A stretch of 64,000 nt of DNA from Propionivibrio sp. (GTDB lineage Bacteria > Pseudomonadota > Gammaproteobacteria > Burkholderiales > Rhodocyclaceae): the NCBI RefSeq assembly GCF_029255185.1, contig NZ_JAPUVO010000132.1, forward strand, positions 82,531-146,530, in the 5' to 3' direction. Positions 45,265-54,437 of the stretch are shown here, in pieces. Made by a program: the position numbers and the translations under genes. The notes below the pieces were generated by a model, which did not search any database, was not told where the DNA came from, and was given only the letters and a program-made list of their open reading frames with translations. Every line of letters begins with the position of its first letter. Positions within the stretch are counted from its first letter, which is position 1.

Positions 45265-46501
45265 CCTCCCTCCTGCCGACTCTCCGCTGCATATCAACCA
45301 CGGCTTTCCGGTGTATGACGGCGAATTGCGCGTTGCCGGGTCCAGCTTGGCGATCCTGGCGGCTCGCGCCGGGCAAACGCCCTTCTATGCCTATGACCGC
45401 ACCTTGATTCTGCACCGGATCAAGGTGCTGCGCGAAGCGTTCAATGGCGCCGCCGAAATTCATTACGCGCTCAAGGCCAACCCCATGCCAGCGATCGTCG
45501 ATCTGCTCGCGCAGCAGGTCGACGGCTTTGACGTTGCTTCAGGCAATGAACTGCAAACCGCACTCAATTCAGGCATTGGCCCGAGAAACATCAGCTTTGC
45601 CGGCCCCGGCAAACGGCCTGGCGAGCTTGCTCAAGCCGTCGCTGCGGGAATCCTAATCAATGCCGAGTCCATTGAAGAGCTGCGGCGGCTTGAAAAAATT
45701 GCCGAGACACTGGGCCAACCGGCACGGGTAGCCATTCGTATCAACCCCGATTTTGAACTGAAATATTCCGGAATGAAAATGGGTGGCGGCCCGAAACAGT
45801 TCGGGATTGATGCGAGCCTGGTCCCGCAGGCCCTTGAGGAAATCCAGGGGTGCTGGCTCTCCTTCGAGGGGTTTCACATCTACTCTGGCTCGCAGAACCT
45901 CAAGGCCGAAGCGATTATTGACTCGCAAAACAACGCCATGGAACTGGTGGCGCGCATGGCCGGGACGATCCGCTCGCCGATCCTGAGCATCAATCTGGGC
46001 GGCGGGTTTGGCATCCCCTACTTTCCTGGAGAAAAACCCCTAGCACTTTCACGGGTCGGAGAAAATCTCCAGCGACTGCGCGCGCACTACGCACAGCGCT
46101 TCCCGCAAGCCCGATGGATTGTTGAACTTGGCCGCTACCTGGTCGGCGAGGCGGGCATCTACGTGTGTCGTGTGCTGGAAAAAAAACGCTCGTGCGGCCA
46201 TACCTTTCTCATCGTCGATGGCGGCATGCACCATCATTTGGCCGCATCGGGCCATTTCGGGCAGGTCATACGCAAGAACTTTCCCGTATCAATTGGCAAC
46301 CGAATCGGCTCGACAACAACGGAAGTCGTTTCGGTAGTCGGCCCCTTGTGCACCCCGATGGATACCCTGGCCGACAAGATGCACCTCCCCGTCGCCGAAG
46401 CCGGCGACTTTGTAGTCGTTTTTCAATCCGGCGCCTACGGATTCTCAGCCAGCCCCCATAGCTTTTTAAGCCATCCGCCACCCGTCGAGATTGTTGTCTG
46501 A
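45248..46501 (+). CDS. PLP-dependent decarboxylase (exosortase A-associated type)
   Basis: The 417-residue fold-type III enzyme is a paralogue of LysA: PLP lysine at Lys76 (IHYALKANPMP), GFHIYSGSQNL, NLGGGFGIPYFPGE and VVGPLCTPMDTLADK where LysA has its GPICESGD motif. It corresponds to the decarboxylase that accompanies the ligase in exosortase A loci (TIGR03099-like). The ATG at 45248 lies inside the ligase 3' end, so the two are co-translated. The amino-acid substrate is unknown; it is not the housekeeping lysA, which is at 38031. Confidence 0.84.
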   Translation: METTADLPPADSPLHINHGFPVYDGELRVAGSSLAILAARAGQTPFYAYDRTLILHRIKVLREAFNGAAEIHYALKANPMPAIVDLLAQQVDGFDVASGNELQTALNSGIGPRNISFAGPGKRPGELAQAVAAGILINAESIEELRRLEKIAETLGQPARVAIRINPDFELKYSGMKMGGGPKQFGIDASLVPQALEEIQGCWLSFEGFHIYSGSQNLKAEAIIDSQNNAMELVARMAGTIRSPILSINLGGGFGIPYFPGEKPLALSRVGENLQRLRAHYAQRFPQARWIVELGRYLVGEAGIYVCRVLEKKRSCGHTFLIVDGGMHHHLAASGHFGQVIRKNFPVSIGNRIGSTTTEVVSVVGPLCTPMDTLADKMHLPVAEAGDFVVVFQSGAYGFSASPHSFLSHPPPVEIVV

Positions 46502-46759
46502 TTCATTACTTCAACGCGACTACGTCATCAGTCTATCGGCGAGAATTACCAGCAGCCAGAAGCCTGTACAAACATCAATACGTTTCTCGGCACAAGAACT
46601 GTAACCCTTATGTTCTCTGACGTACAGACGATGACGATTTCCCCCTCTAGGATGAATTCCATTGGAGCGCAATAACTGCGCGACTTTTGCACCGTGGCGA
46701 GCGACAAGGACAAGTCTCGGAATGATGCAGTGCTGCTTTTTCCATGCAAGGAGAACAAA

Positions 46760-47131
46760 ATGTCAGCCACCATCAAGGTTTTTCAAGTCGGCGAAAAGCG
46801 CTTTACCCATGTAATGAGCAGCAGCCACGACTCGGTCGAGTTACGCAACGAGGTGAATGAGACGCTTCTGACCTACGGCGCTGACGCTCGAGTTGCCAAT
46901 CGAGAGGGACCGATGGGCAGGTTCTATATCGAGTATCTCGCTGGCCGCCCCTGTTGGGTTTATTACGAAATGGCGCTTCAAACCCGTCGTGTCTTTGGCC
47001 CGAACCTGATTGCTGCGGAAGTGGAAGTGTCCAAATGCTTCATTGACGCCATTGGCCCGCTTGATGGCGGGAATCTCAGCGAGCATATGCCGGCGACGAA
47101 CGGAAAAGTTGATCTGTACTCGTTCAACTGA
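46760..47131 (+). CDS. Hypothetical protein (123 aa)
   Basis: I do not recognise this family. The ATG at 46760 has an excellent AAGGAGA ribosome site eight bases upstream. The protein is soluble, without signal peptide or membrane span: MSATIKVFQVGEKRFTHVM, then a mixed alpha/beta pattern with GRFYIEYLAGRPCWVYYEMA and a single later Cys (SKCFIDAIG). It is the first of three small genes placed between the decarboxylase and the acyl carrier protein. The 258 bases upstream hold no gene I can support. Confidence 0.65.
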   Translation: MSATIKVFQVGEKRFTHVMSSSHDSVELRNEVNETLLTYGADARVANREGPMGRFYIEYLAGRPCWVYYEMALQTRRVFGPNLIAAEVEVSKCFIDAIGPLDGGNLSEHMPATNGKVDLYSFN

Positions 47132-47182
47132 CACAAATGTGACACGGTTAAACACTCATCCCCTCTGAAAGGAATGCATATC

Positions 47183-47407
47183 ATGGACAGGTCTACTTGC
47201 TTATCTCTAGTCAGCGCATCGGTCATCGCTGCATTGCTGATGCTAATTTTCGGGGGCGGAATAGCGACCGGAACGATGATGGGCGGCCAACTGATGGGTG
47301 AAGGATACTTGGGCAGAATCGGCTCAATGTGGTTTCCTATCTTCATTTTTGTCGCGTTTGGTGCCGTGCTCTTTTCAGTCGTCTTCCGAAACAAATGGTT
47401 TGAATAG
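47183..47407 (+). CDS. Small membrane protein, two spans (74 aa)
   Basis: Not recognised. The 74-residue product has two hydrophobic helices (about residues 7-28 and 49-67) joined by a Gly/Met-rich loop (GTMMGGQLMGEGYLG) and ends RNKWFE. AAAGGA stands 10 bases before ATG 47183; an ATG at 47174 is too close to that site. It follows the 123-residue gene by 51 bases. Confidence 0.55.
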   Translation: MDRSTCLSLVSASVIAALLMLIFGGGIATGTMMGGQLMGEGYLGRIGSMWFPIFIFVAFGAVLFSVVFRNKWFE

Positions 47408-47456
47408 GATGACTTTTGATTGCCGCAGAAGCTCAATACGTATCCTGAAGTAAGGC

Positions 47457-47699
47457 ATGAGCTATCTGAACCAACTCCAGTGGCCAGCGATGAGCGTGAC
47501 GGTAGTCGCCGCATGGCTCATCGCGTCACAGTCCAAGCGCAAGCGTGAATTCGGTTTCTGGTGCTTCTTGCTCGGCAATGTGCTGTGGGTAAGCTGGGGT
47601 TGGCTGGACCATGCTTATGCACTCATCGTGTTGCAGATCGCATTGGCCATTCTGAACATTCGTGGGGCTTGCAAAAATCAACCGAAATCCGAGGCTTAA
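47457..47699 (+). CDS. Small membrane protein, about three spans (80 aa)
   Basis: Not firmly recognised. MSYLNQLQWPAMSVTVVAAWL is followed by a basic loop (QSKRKRE) and two further hydrophobic segments containing FLLGNVLWVSWGW and ALIVLQIALAILNIRGA. The three-helix shape with Trp and Asn in the spans recalls small PnuC/SWEET-like half-transporters, but this is only a resemblance. The next sequence downstream is an IS3 transposase remnant. Confidence 0.6.
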   Translation: MSYLNQLQWPAMSVTVVAAWLIASQSKRKREFGFWCFLLGNVLWVSWGWLDHAYALIVLQIALAILNIRGACKNQPKSEA

Positions 47700-47741
47700 T
47701 TTTGCACGGAGAGGCGGATCGGTCAGCTGACCCTGGAGCCT

Positions 47742-47940
47742 GATTTTTTTAACACCCGCCGGCCACATCAATCGCTTGACGGCAAGACGCCCGATACGAT
47801 CTACTACGCCGGTATGCCGAAAGAGAGGATCACGGCATGACGTCCGGGTTGCCCACGGGGCGGCGGCCCTGTGGGTAACCCTACACCGCAAGGCTCCACT
47901 TATCACCGTCGATTTTTTGTCCAACTGAACAGGGCCAGCT
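47742..47940 (+). mobile_element. 3' remnant of an IS3-family insertion sequence
   Basis: In the frame ending at TGA 47838-47840 the codons read DFFNTRRPHQSLDGKTPD then TIYYAGMPKERITA, which is the C-terminal end of IS3-family transposases (the NTxRPHxSLxxxTP motif). The following ~100 bases (CTCCACTTATC ... GTCCAACTGAACAGGGCCAG) resemble the right end of such elements. Everything upstream of the last ~35 codons is missing. It lies directly before the acyl carrier protein gene. Confidence 0.75.
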
Positions 47941-47966
47941 CTTTACTTCTTAGCGAGAAAATAAAT

Positions 47967-48221
47967 ATGTCCACTCAGGAAAAACTCCTTTTGGCGCTTG
48001 ATCAGGCTCTCGAACTCAAGGGTAGAGCCCTGGCCTTCGATGCCTCGACGCCATTGCTTGGCGCCTTGCCGGAACTCGACTCGCTGGGTGTGGGAAGCCT
48101 CATCCTGAATCTTGAAAAAACCTTTCAAATCACCATCGACGACGATGAAATCGACGGCTCGGTGTTCCAGACCGTGCAAAGCCTGAGTGATTTCATCGAT
48201 ACCAAACTGGTCAATCGCTAA
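47967..48221 (+). CDS. Acyl carrier protein
   Basis: The 84-residue acidic protein has the four-helix ACP pattern with the phosphopantetheine serine at Ser39 in LPELDSLGVGSLI. It is not the fatty-acid synthesis AcpP (different surroundings and motif) and resembles the ACPs found with the ligase and decarboxylase in exosortase A loci. The ATG 47967 has only a weak ribosome site (GCGAGAAA region), perhaps because the upstream DNA was replaced by IS3 sequence. A strong terminator follows. Confidence 0.85.
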   Translation: MSTQEKLLLALDQALELKGRALAFDASTPLLGALPELDSLGVGSLILNLEKTFQITIDDDEIDGSVFQTVQSLSDFIDTKLVNR

Positions 48222-48251
48222 ATTGATCCGCCGGTAGGAAGATCGAGAACA

Positions 48252-48286
48252 AACGGCCCGGGCATCGAGGATGCCTGGGCCGTTTT
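48252..48286 (+). terminator. Intrinsic terminator after the ACP gene
   Basis: AACGGCCCGGGCATC pairs with GATGCCTGGGCCGTT (one G-T pair) around a short loop and runs into TTTT. It lies between the ACP gene and the convergent actP gene. Confidence 0.85.
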
Positions 48287-48322
48287 CCGTCGAGGGAACC
48301 CCGGCGGTGTATTGCATGACGC

Positions 48323-50011
48323 TCAGTGACCGGATGCGCTGCTCGAACCCAGACCGGTTTCCGAGCGAATTTTCTGCGCCGGATAGAGCGAGCGCTCAAG
48401 CTGGGCTTGCTTGCTGTTGTCCATCCTGGACACCAGATAAATGGTCAGGAAGGCGGCGCTCATCGAAAACAGTGCTGGCGATGAGTAGGGGAACAAGGCG
48501 CTGCCCTTCGGATTATGCAGCACGGCTTCCCACACCGAGGCGGAGACAATGGTCAGGCCGACCGAACTGACCAGACCAACGACGCCACCGGTAACCGCCC
48601 CCTTGGTCGTGCAATCCTTCCACAGCACCGACATGAAGAGAATAGGGAAGTTGGCCGAACAGGCGATGGCAAAAGCCAGCATCACCATGTAGGCGACGTT
48701 TTCCTTCTCGAAGGCAATACCGAGAATCACCGCGACGATGCCCAGACAGATGGTGGTGATCCTGGAAACACGCAGTTCGTGCGCCGAGTCAGCCTTGCCT
48801 TTCATGAACACTGTGGCGTACAGGTCGTGCGATACGGCTGAAGCGCCGGACAGCGTCAGGCCGGACACCACCGCCAGAATCGTGGCGAAGGCCACGGCGG
48901 AAATGAAGCCGAGGAAGACGTTGCCGCCGACCGCGTTGGCCAGGTGGATGGCGGCCATGTTGCCGCCGCCCTTGAGGCCCTTGGCCAGATCGCCATCGAC
49001 GTAGTACGAACCCGGATCCTGCGTCAGCATGACGATGGCGCCAAAACCGATGATGAAGGTCAGGATGTAGAAGTAGCCGATCCAGGTCGTTGCCCAACCG
49101 ACCGATTTGCGCGCTTCCTTGGCGCTCGGCACGGTGAAAAAACGCATCAGGATATGCGGCAGACCGGCCGTACCGAACATCAACGCCATGCCAACCGAGA
49201 TCGCCGAGACCGGATCCTTGATCAGCCCGCCCGGCGACATGATCGCGTCATGTTTGGAGTGAACTTCAACGGCCTTGGCAAACAACATCTCGGGATTGAA
49301 CTTGAATTGCCAGAGCACGGCCAGCGCCATGAAGGTCGCACCGAAAAGCAGCATGATCGCCTTGATGATCTGCACCCAGGTGGTTGCCGTCATGCCACCG
49401 AATAGCACATAGCACATCATCAGCACGCCAACGATCATCACCGCGTATTGATATTCAAGGCCGAATAGCACCTTAATCAACTGGCCGGCACCGACCATCT
49501 GCGCGATCATGTAAAAAGCGACAACGACCAGCGTACCGCAAGCCGCGAAAATGCGCGTCGGGGTCTGCGCAAAACGGTAGGAGGCGACATCGGCAAAGGT
49601 AAACTTGCCAAGATTGCGCAAGCGTTCAGCCATTAGAAAGGTGATCACCGGCCAACCGACCAGCCAGCCGATCGAGAAGATCAGGCCGTCAAACCCACTG
49701 CCAAAAACCAGACCGGAAATACCGAGAAAGGAGGCGGCCGACATGTAGTCGCCAGCAATCGCCAGGCCGTTCTGGAAACCCGTGATACCGCCACCCGCCG
49801 TATAAAAATCGGCTGCGGAGCGGGTTCTGGACGCAGCCCATTTGGTGATGCCGAGCGTAATCGCCACAAAACCGCCGAACATGCCGATGGCGACCCAGTT
49901 GGTGGCCTGCTTGGTGGTTTGCCCAAGATCAGCACCAGCGGCTAGCGCTGCGCCTGCGACCAACATGCCAAGCAATAGCCCGAGGCTATTGCGTAAAAGG
50001 TTATTCATCAT
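48323..50011 (-). CDS. actP: Cation/acetate symporter ActP
   Basis: The 562-residue SSS-family transporter has about 13-14 membrane spans after a cleavable-looking N-terminus ([26 protein letters not shown]). Typical motifs are [47 protein letters not shown] and [18 protein letters not shown]. It takes up acetate and related acids with Na+. Of the paired ATGs at 50011 and 50008, either may start translation, overlapping the DUF485 stop. The partner gene order is as in E. coli yjcH-actP. Confidence 0.94.
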   Translation of the reverse strand: MMNNLLRNSLGLLLGMLVAGAALAAGADLGQTTKQATNWVAIGMFGGFVAITLGITKWAASRTRSAADFYTAGGGITGFQNGLAIAGDYMSAASFLGISGLVFGSGFDGLIFSIGWLVGWPVITFLMAERLRNLGKFTFADVASYRFAQTPTRIFAACGTLVVVAFYMIAQMVGAGQLIKVLFGLEYQYAVMIVGVLMMCYVLFGGMTATTWVQIIKAIMLLFGATFMALAVLWQFKFNPEMLFAKAVEVHSKHDAIMSPGGLIKDPVSAISVGMALMFGTAGLPHILMRFFTVPSAKEARKSVGWATTWIGYFYILTFIIGFGAIVMLTQDPGSYYVDGDLAKGLKGGGNMAAIHLANAVGGNVFLGFISAVAFATILAVVSGLTLSGASAVSHDLYATVFMKGKADSAHELRVSRITTICLGIVAVILGIAFEKENVAYMVMLAFAIACSANFPILFMSVLWKDCTTKGAVTGGVVGLVSSVGLTIVSASVWEAVLHNPKGSALFPYSSPALFSMSAAFLTIYLVSRMDNSKQAQLERSLYPAQKIRSETGLGSSSASGH

Positions 50012-50322
50012 TTCTGGTTCGCCTCCTTGATGATTTCGGCGTTGAGCGAGTCGAACTCCGTGTTGGCACGACGGACATAGATGTTGGTCAAAATGATGGT
50101 AATCACGATCACGCCAACACCGAGCGGAATACCGATCGAGGTCACCATGCCGGCACCAATCTTGGTGGCCAGCCACTCTCTGTTGAAAGCGACCAGCAGG
50201 ATGTAACCGTAGTAAACAGCCATAACCAGAATCGTCATGATGATGCTGTAGCTGCTACGTATGCTGACCAGCTTGTGATATTTTGGGTTCGCCTCGACCC
50301 GAGCGGCCACTTCGTCAACCAT
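50008..50322 (-). CDS. DUF485 membrane protein (YjcH-like), partner of ActP
   Basis: The 104-residue protein has two membrane spans (about 24-46 and 58-80) and the DUF485 pattern [20 protein letters not shown], with [11 protein letters not shown] after the second span. GAGGAGA precedes ATG 50322 at a good distance. It is always found upstream of acetate symporters and is thought to assist them. First gene of the pair. Confidence 0.91.
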   Translation of the reverse strand: MVDEVAARVEANPKYHKLVSIRSSYSIIMTILVMAVYYGYILLVAFNREWLATKIGAGMVTSIGIPLGVGVIVITIILTNIYVRRANTEFDSLNAEIIKEANQK

Positions 50323-50451
50323 TTTCGTCTCCTCAATAATAGGTTTTATCGAACCGATATTGCCGACTACGAAAACCACCATAATCCGCAATGCTTACTG
50401 CGCACTTACAAAACAGATAGTGCTCCAACAACGGCTTTACGGAAAGAAATT

Positions 50452-51027
50452 TTAAAAACGGTCATTCAACTGCGTCATCGCTGCGTGCACGCAAGGCGAT
50501 GGCCGTACAATCCCGATCCGATACTGCTCGCCGGCAATTCGGCACAGCTCCAGTCCGGCGCTATCGATCCCGGTTACTGCAGACAGATCAAGTTCGTCGA
50601 TACCCATCCGGGTCAGGCCGTGCATGAAGTCATTGCGCAAACCACCGTTCAGTCCGCCGGCAATACGCATCACCTTGCGTCCGTGCAGATCATTTATACT
50701 CAGGATGGATGCGTCTCCGGAAGCCAGTGCGTTGTCGATTGCATCCTGAATCAGATGTTCGCTGATCGGCCCGGCCTGGAAACGCACATCATAAAGCGTA
50801 CCTGTCCGGCTCACCGCAACGGCAGACATGTCTATGAGAGGCGAATCGAAGAGCGCAAACTCGCAGCCGAATGCTTCACCTACCTCGAGCGGCAGCTCGG
50901 TGCGCAGCATCAGTCCTCCGAGTGAAAGATTTTCCAGTTCGCCGGTTCCGGAAAATCCGAGTTGTCCGATACGAACGAGCGGTAGCGTATTGAAACGAAT
51001 TCGCTGATGTCGGCGTTGTTCTTTCAT
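50452..51027 (-). CDS. PilZ domain protein with C-terminal STAS-like domain
   Basis: About 191 residues. The N-terminal ~95 residues are a PilZ domain with the c-di-GMP-binding RRHQR and ENLSLGG motifs. The C-terminal ~85 residues read like a STAS domain: GRKVMRIAGGLNGG, then DELDLSAVTGIDSAGLELC, where Ser fits the phosphorylatable STAS serine, and GIVRPSPCVHAAM. The fusion suggests a c-di-GMP-responsive switch acting through protein-protein contacts. ATG 51027 follows AGGGA; an earlier in-frame start at 51060 is possible. Divergent from dacB. Confidence 0.78.
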   Translation of the reverse strand: MKEQRRHQRIRFNTLPLVRIGQLGFSGTGELENLSLGGLMLRTELPLEVGEAFGCEFALFDSPLIDMSAVAVSRTGTLYDVRFQAGPISEHLIQDAIDNALASGDASILSINDLHGRKVMRIAGGLNGGLRNDFMHGLTRMGIDELDLSAVTGIDSAGLELCRIAGEQYRIGIVRPSPCVHAAMTQLNDRF

Positions 51028-51070
51028 GGCGTCCCTGATTGGTTTCTGATTATTACGCAAGACATATTAC

Positions 51071-52519
51071 ATGCATCGCAAAACCATGGCACAACAACCC
51101 GGACGCGTTCATTCACATCGTCGCGCGCTCCTGCTGACGGCGCTTGTGACTTTTCTGGCCGCACCCCTGTGCGCCTTGGGCAATGCACTGCCGCCGTCGG
51201 TCACCACTGCACTGAAGGACGCAGGCATTCCCTTGAGCAGTGTCGCCATTGTCGTGCAAAACGTTGACCACGACCAGGCTCTCTTCCGTCACAACGCCCA
51301 ACAGGCAATGAACCCCGCATCGGCAATGAAGCTGCTGACCACCTACGCTGCACTCGAACTGCTCGGCCCGGCCTATACCTGGAAGACCGAAGTGCTGACC
51401 GACGCACCATCGTTCAACGGCCCGAACAATGGACAACTCGGTGGCAACCTCTATCTGCGCGGCAGTGGCGACCCGCGGCTAGCGCTTGAGCAGTTCTGGC
51501 TGCTGCTGCGCCAGTTGCGTGCGCGTGGCATAAACACCATCAACGGCGACCTGGTGCTCGACCGCAGCGCCTTTGCCCTGCCCGTGCACGACCCGGCCGA
51601 GTTCGACAACGAGCCGCTGCGCCCCTACAACGCCGGCCCCGATGCCTTGCTGATCAATCTCAAAAGCGTGCATCTGACGGTACACGCCGACGCGGAGCGG
51701 GTCAGTGTGATCAGCGAAACGCCTAGCGACAGCCTGCGCATCGAAAACCATCTGCAGTTGACACAGGAGACCTGCGCTGACTGGCGCGAAAAAATCAAAG
51801 CCAGGGTTGATGGCGCGACCATCGAACTTGCCGGAAGCTTTGCCGCTGCCTGTGGCGACAAGGCGCTACACCTGTCTCCATGGCCAGCCAATGTTCAGGT
51901 CGAGCAACTGTTTCGGGCGCTCTGGGGCGAACTCGGCGGCACCCTGCGCGGGCATGTTCGTGACGGGCCAACGCCGCACACGGCCCGCCTGCTGGCTGTT
52001 CAGGAATCACCCGCACTGAGTGAGGTGGTACGCGAAATCAACAAATATAGCAACAACGTGATGGCCCGTCAGGTATTTCTAACGCTATCCATCGAACGAC
52101 CGGCCAGTGCCGAAGGCGCACGCCAGCGCATCAAAGCATGGCTGGCTGACAAGCAATTGCAGATACCGGAGCTGGTGATCGACAATGGATCCGGGCTATC
52201 ACGCAGCGAACGCATCTCGGCCGATGGCTTGAGCCAATTATTGCTCGCCGCCTGGAAAAGCCCGGTCATGCCGGAACTGATGTCTTCACTACCGGTGGCC
52301 GGCATTGACGGCACGCTGAAAAAGCGGCTCGGCATCGGCGCCGCGACTGGCCGCGCCCACCTGAAAACCGGCTACCTGGAAGGTGTTCGGGCAATTGCCG
52401 GCTACGCCCTGGACAGCCGGGGCAAACGCTGGGTGGTCGTTTTTATGATCAACGACCCCAAGTCACGATTCGGCAAGCCAGCAATGGACGCCTTGCTGCA
52501 CTGGGTGGTGGAGCGCTGA
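51071..52519 (+). CDS. dacB: D-alanyl-D-alanine carboxypeptidase/endopeptidase (PBP4)
   Basis: The 482-residue class C PBP has an export signal (HRRALLLTALVTFLAAPLCALGNA), SxxK with Ser84 and Lys87 (NPASAMKLL), SxN in KYSNNVMARQ and KTG in LKTGYLEG. It trims and cleaves cross-links in periplasmic peptidoglycan. It starts at ATG 51071 (a second ATG lies at 51086) and converges on ubiD. Confidence 0.94.
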   Translation: MHRKTMAQQPGRVHSHRRALLLTALVTFLAAPLCALGNALPPSVTTALKDAGIPLSSVAIVVQNVDHDQALFRHNAQQAMNPASAMKLLTTYAALELLGPAYTWKTEVLTDAPSFNGPNNGQLGGNLYLRGSGDPRLALEQFWLLLRQLRARGINTINGDLVLDRSAFALPVHDPAEFDNEPLRPYNAGPDALLINLKSVHLTVHADAERVSVISETPSDSLRIENHLQLTQETCADWREKIKARVDGATIELAGSFAAACGDKALHLSPWPANVQVEQLFRALWGELGGTLRGHVRDGPTPHTARLLAVQESPALSEVVREINKYSNNVMARQVFLTLSIERPASAEGARQRIKAWLADKQLQIPELVIDNGSGLSRSERISADGLSQLLLAAWKSPVMPELMSSLPVAGIDGTLKKRLGIGAATGRAHLKTGYLEGVRAIAGYALDSRGKRWVVVFMINDPKSRFGKPAMDALLHWVVER

Positions 52520-52550
52520 TTCCATTGCATCCGTTCCGCAGCTTGGAAAA

Positions 52551-54041
52551 TTAGAGTCCCAGCGTCTCCCACAAATCATCAACCCGGCGCTTCACGGCAT
52601 CATCCATGACCATCGGCGTTCCCCACTGACGGCTGGTTTCGCCCGGCCATTTATTGGTGGCGTCAATGCCCATTTTGCTGCCAAGGCCAGCCACCGGGCT
52701 GGCGAAGTCGAGATAGTCGATCGGCGTATTCTCGGCGATCAAGGTATCTCGCGCGGCATCGACGCGCGTCGTCATCGCCCAGATGACCTCCTTCCAGTCA
52801 CGGATGTTCACGTCATCATCAACCACAATGATGAACTTGGTATACATAAACTGGCGCAGGAAGCTCCAGATGCCGAACATCACGCGTTTGGCATGGCCAG
52901 GATACTGCTTGCGGATACTGACCGTTGCCAGACGGTAAGAGCAGCCCTCGGGCGGCAGATAGAAATCAACAATCTCAGGGAACTGCTTTTGCAACAGCGG
53001 AACGAACACTTCGTTCAAGGCCACGCCGAGCATTGCTGGTTCGTCCGGTGGCTTGCCGGTGTAAGTGCTATGGTAGATCGGATCACGGCGCATGGTGATG
53101 CGCTCAATGGTAAAGACGGGAAAGTGCGCCTGCTCATTGTAATAGCCGGTGTGGTCGCCGTAGGGGCCTTCGAGCGCCGTCTCGGTCGGGTTGATATACC
53201 CCTCCAGAACGATCTCGGCCGAGGCCGGAACCTGCAGATCCGCTTTTCTCTGCAACTCGCCCAGGCATTTGACAACCTCGGTTTTGGCCCCGCGCAGCAA
53301 ACCAGCAAACTGGTATTCGGAGAGGTTGTCGGGTACCGGCGTTACCGCGGCGAGAATGGTCGCCGGATCACAACCGATGACCACCGCCACCGGGAAAGGC
53401 TGGCCGGGGTTGTGCAAGCAATGATCACGAAAATCGAGCGCACCGCCGCGATGCGCCAGCCAGCGCATGATCACCTTGTTTGGCGCAATCACCTGTTGCC
53501 GATAGATGCCGAGGTTCTGCCTTGGTTTGTTCGGTCCGCGCGTCACCGTCAGCCCCCAGGTGATCAGTGGCGCCACATCGCCCGGCCAGCAATGCTGGAT
53601 TGGCAGCCTGGAAAGATCGACGTCCTGGCCCTCCCAGATCACCTCTTGACAGGGCGCCGAAGATACGACTTTCGGGGCCATGTTAAGCACCTGCTTGAGG
53701 ATGGGCAGCTTGTCCCACGCATCCTTCAGGCCCTTCGGCGGCTCCGGCTCCTTGAGGTAAGCAAGCAGTTTGCCGACCTCGCGCAATGCCGCCACCGACT
53801 CCTGCCCCATGCCCAGAGCAACGCGGCGCGGTGTCCCGAACAGGTTGGCCAGCACCGGCAAGGCCATATTCCCCAGCTCGCCTTTCGGCTTTTCAAACAA
53901 AATCGCCGGCCCACCCGCCCGCAGCACGCGGTCACAGATTTCAGTCATTTCAAAGCGGGTATCAACTTCGACAGCAATACGCTTGAGTTCGCCAATGCTT
54001 TCCAGTTGCGCAATGAAATCCCGCAAATCGTTATATTTCAT
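52551..54041 (-). CDS. ubiD: 4-hydroxy-3-polyprenylbenzoate decarboxylase UbiD
   Basis: The 496-residue protein matches UbiD throughout: [67 protein letters not shown] and the final [12 protein letters not shown]-like [12 protein letters not shown]. It decarboxylates octaprenyl-hydroxybenzoate in ubiquinone synthesis using prenylated FMN made by UbiX. It fits with ispB at 3433 but is unlinked. Monocistronic. Confidence 0.96.
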   Translation of the reverse strand: MKYNDLRDFIAQLESIGELKRIAVEVDTRFEMTEICDRVLRAGGPAILFEKPKGELGNMALPVLANLFGTPRRVALGMGQESVAALREVGKLLAYLKEPEPPKGLKDAWDKLPILKQVLNMAPKVVSSAPCQEVIWEGQDVDLSRLPIQHCWPGDVAPLITWGLTVTRGPNKPRQNLGIYRQQVIAPNKVIMRWLAHRGGALDFRDHCLHNPGQPFPVAVVIGCDPATILAAVTPVPDNLSEYQFAGLLRGAKTEVVKCLGELQRKADLQVPASAEIVLEGYINPTETALEGPYGDHTGYYNEQAHFPVFTIERITMRRDPIYHSTYTGKPPDEPAMLGVALNEVFVPLLQKQFPEIVDFYLPPEGCSYRLATVSIRKQYPGHAKRVMFGIWSFLRQFMYTKFIIVVDDDVNIRDWKEVIWAMTTRVDAARDTLIAENTPIDYLDFASPVAGLGSKMGIDATNKWPGETSRQWGTPMVMDDAVKRRVDDLWETLGL

Positions 54042-54146
54042 GCTCTGGCCTGGTCGCTAAATAATGCACTTTTTTGGAGACATTTTGAACGCGACGGTGT
54101 GATATTAGGCGTCATCAGACCCGCCGTAATCTGTTCAAAGAGGTCT

Positions 54147-54270
54147 GAACATCCCTCCACCCATCGCAAGCGACCGAAGGTGACCGAAGGGAATGCAGAG
54201 CAAGTGCAAAGTCCGGTATCCAGAATGGCGCCCCGATGCTGGGTCCCGGGCTCTGCACTTCCTTGGAGTA
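54147..54270. repeat. Dispersed repeat, copy A
   Basis: Shares blocks with copy B at 61929-62031: CATCCCTCCACCCATCGC, AGCGACCG, TCCAGAATGGCGC and ATGCTGGGTCCCGGGCT, followed by a matching GGAGTA. Copy A also carries a local doubling of GACCGAAGG. It occupies the middle of the 396-base gap between ubiD and cbbO; nothing else in that gap is supported. An antisense ORF here (SPGPSIGAPFW) is a by-product of the repeat. Confidence 0.75.
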
Positions 54271-54437
54271 ATTGGCATCCCCATGCAAGATCACTGCAAT
54301 CCGGTTGCTTAAGCTCATCTCTAGCTCTCCTGGCAAGGGCGTTCGGGGCGGGGTTCGATTCTACCCTGATCTGTCAGGCACCAAGCGACTGTGCGCAGTC
54401 CGATTTAGTTTTTTCCCCGCCGCGAGTCGTTGACCGC

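Noticed and set aside
54115-54336. Minus-strand 73-codon ORF with SPGPSIGAPFW
   Set aside because: It lies in a dispersed repeat also present at 61929-62031, where a similar ORF appears; the repeat, not a protein, explains it.
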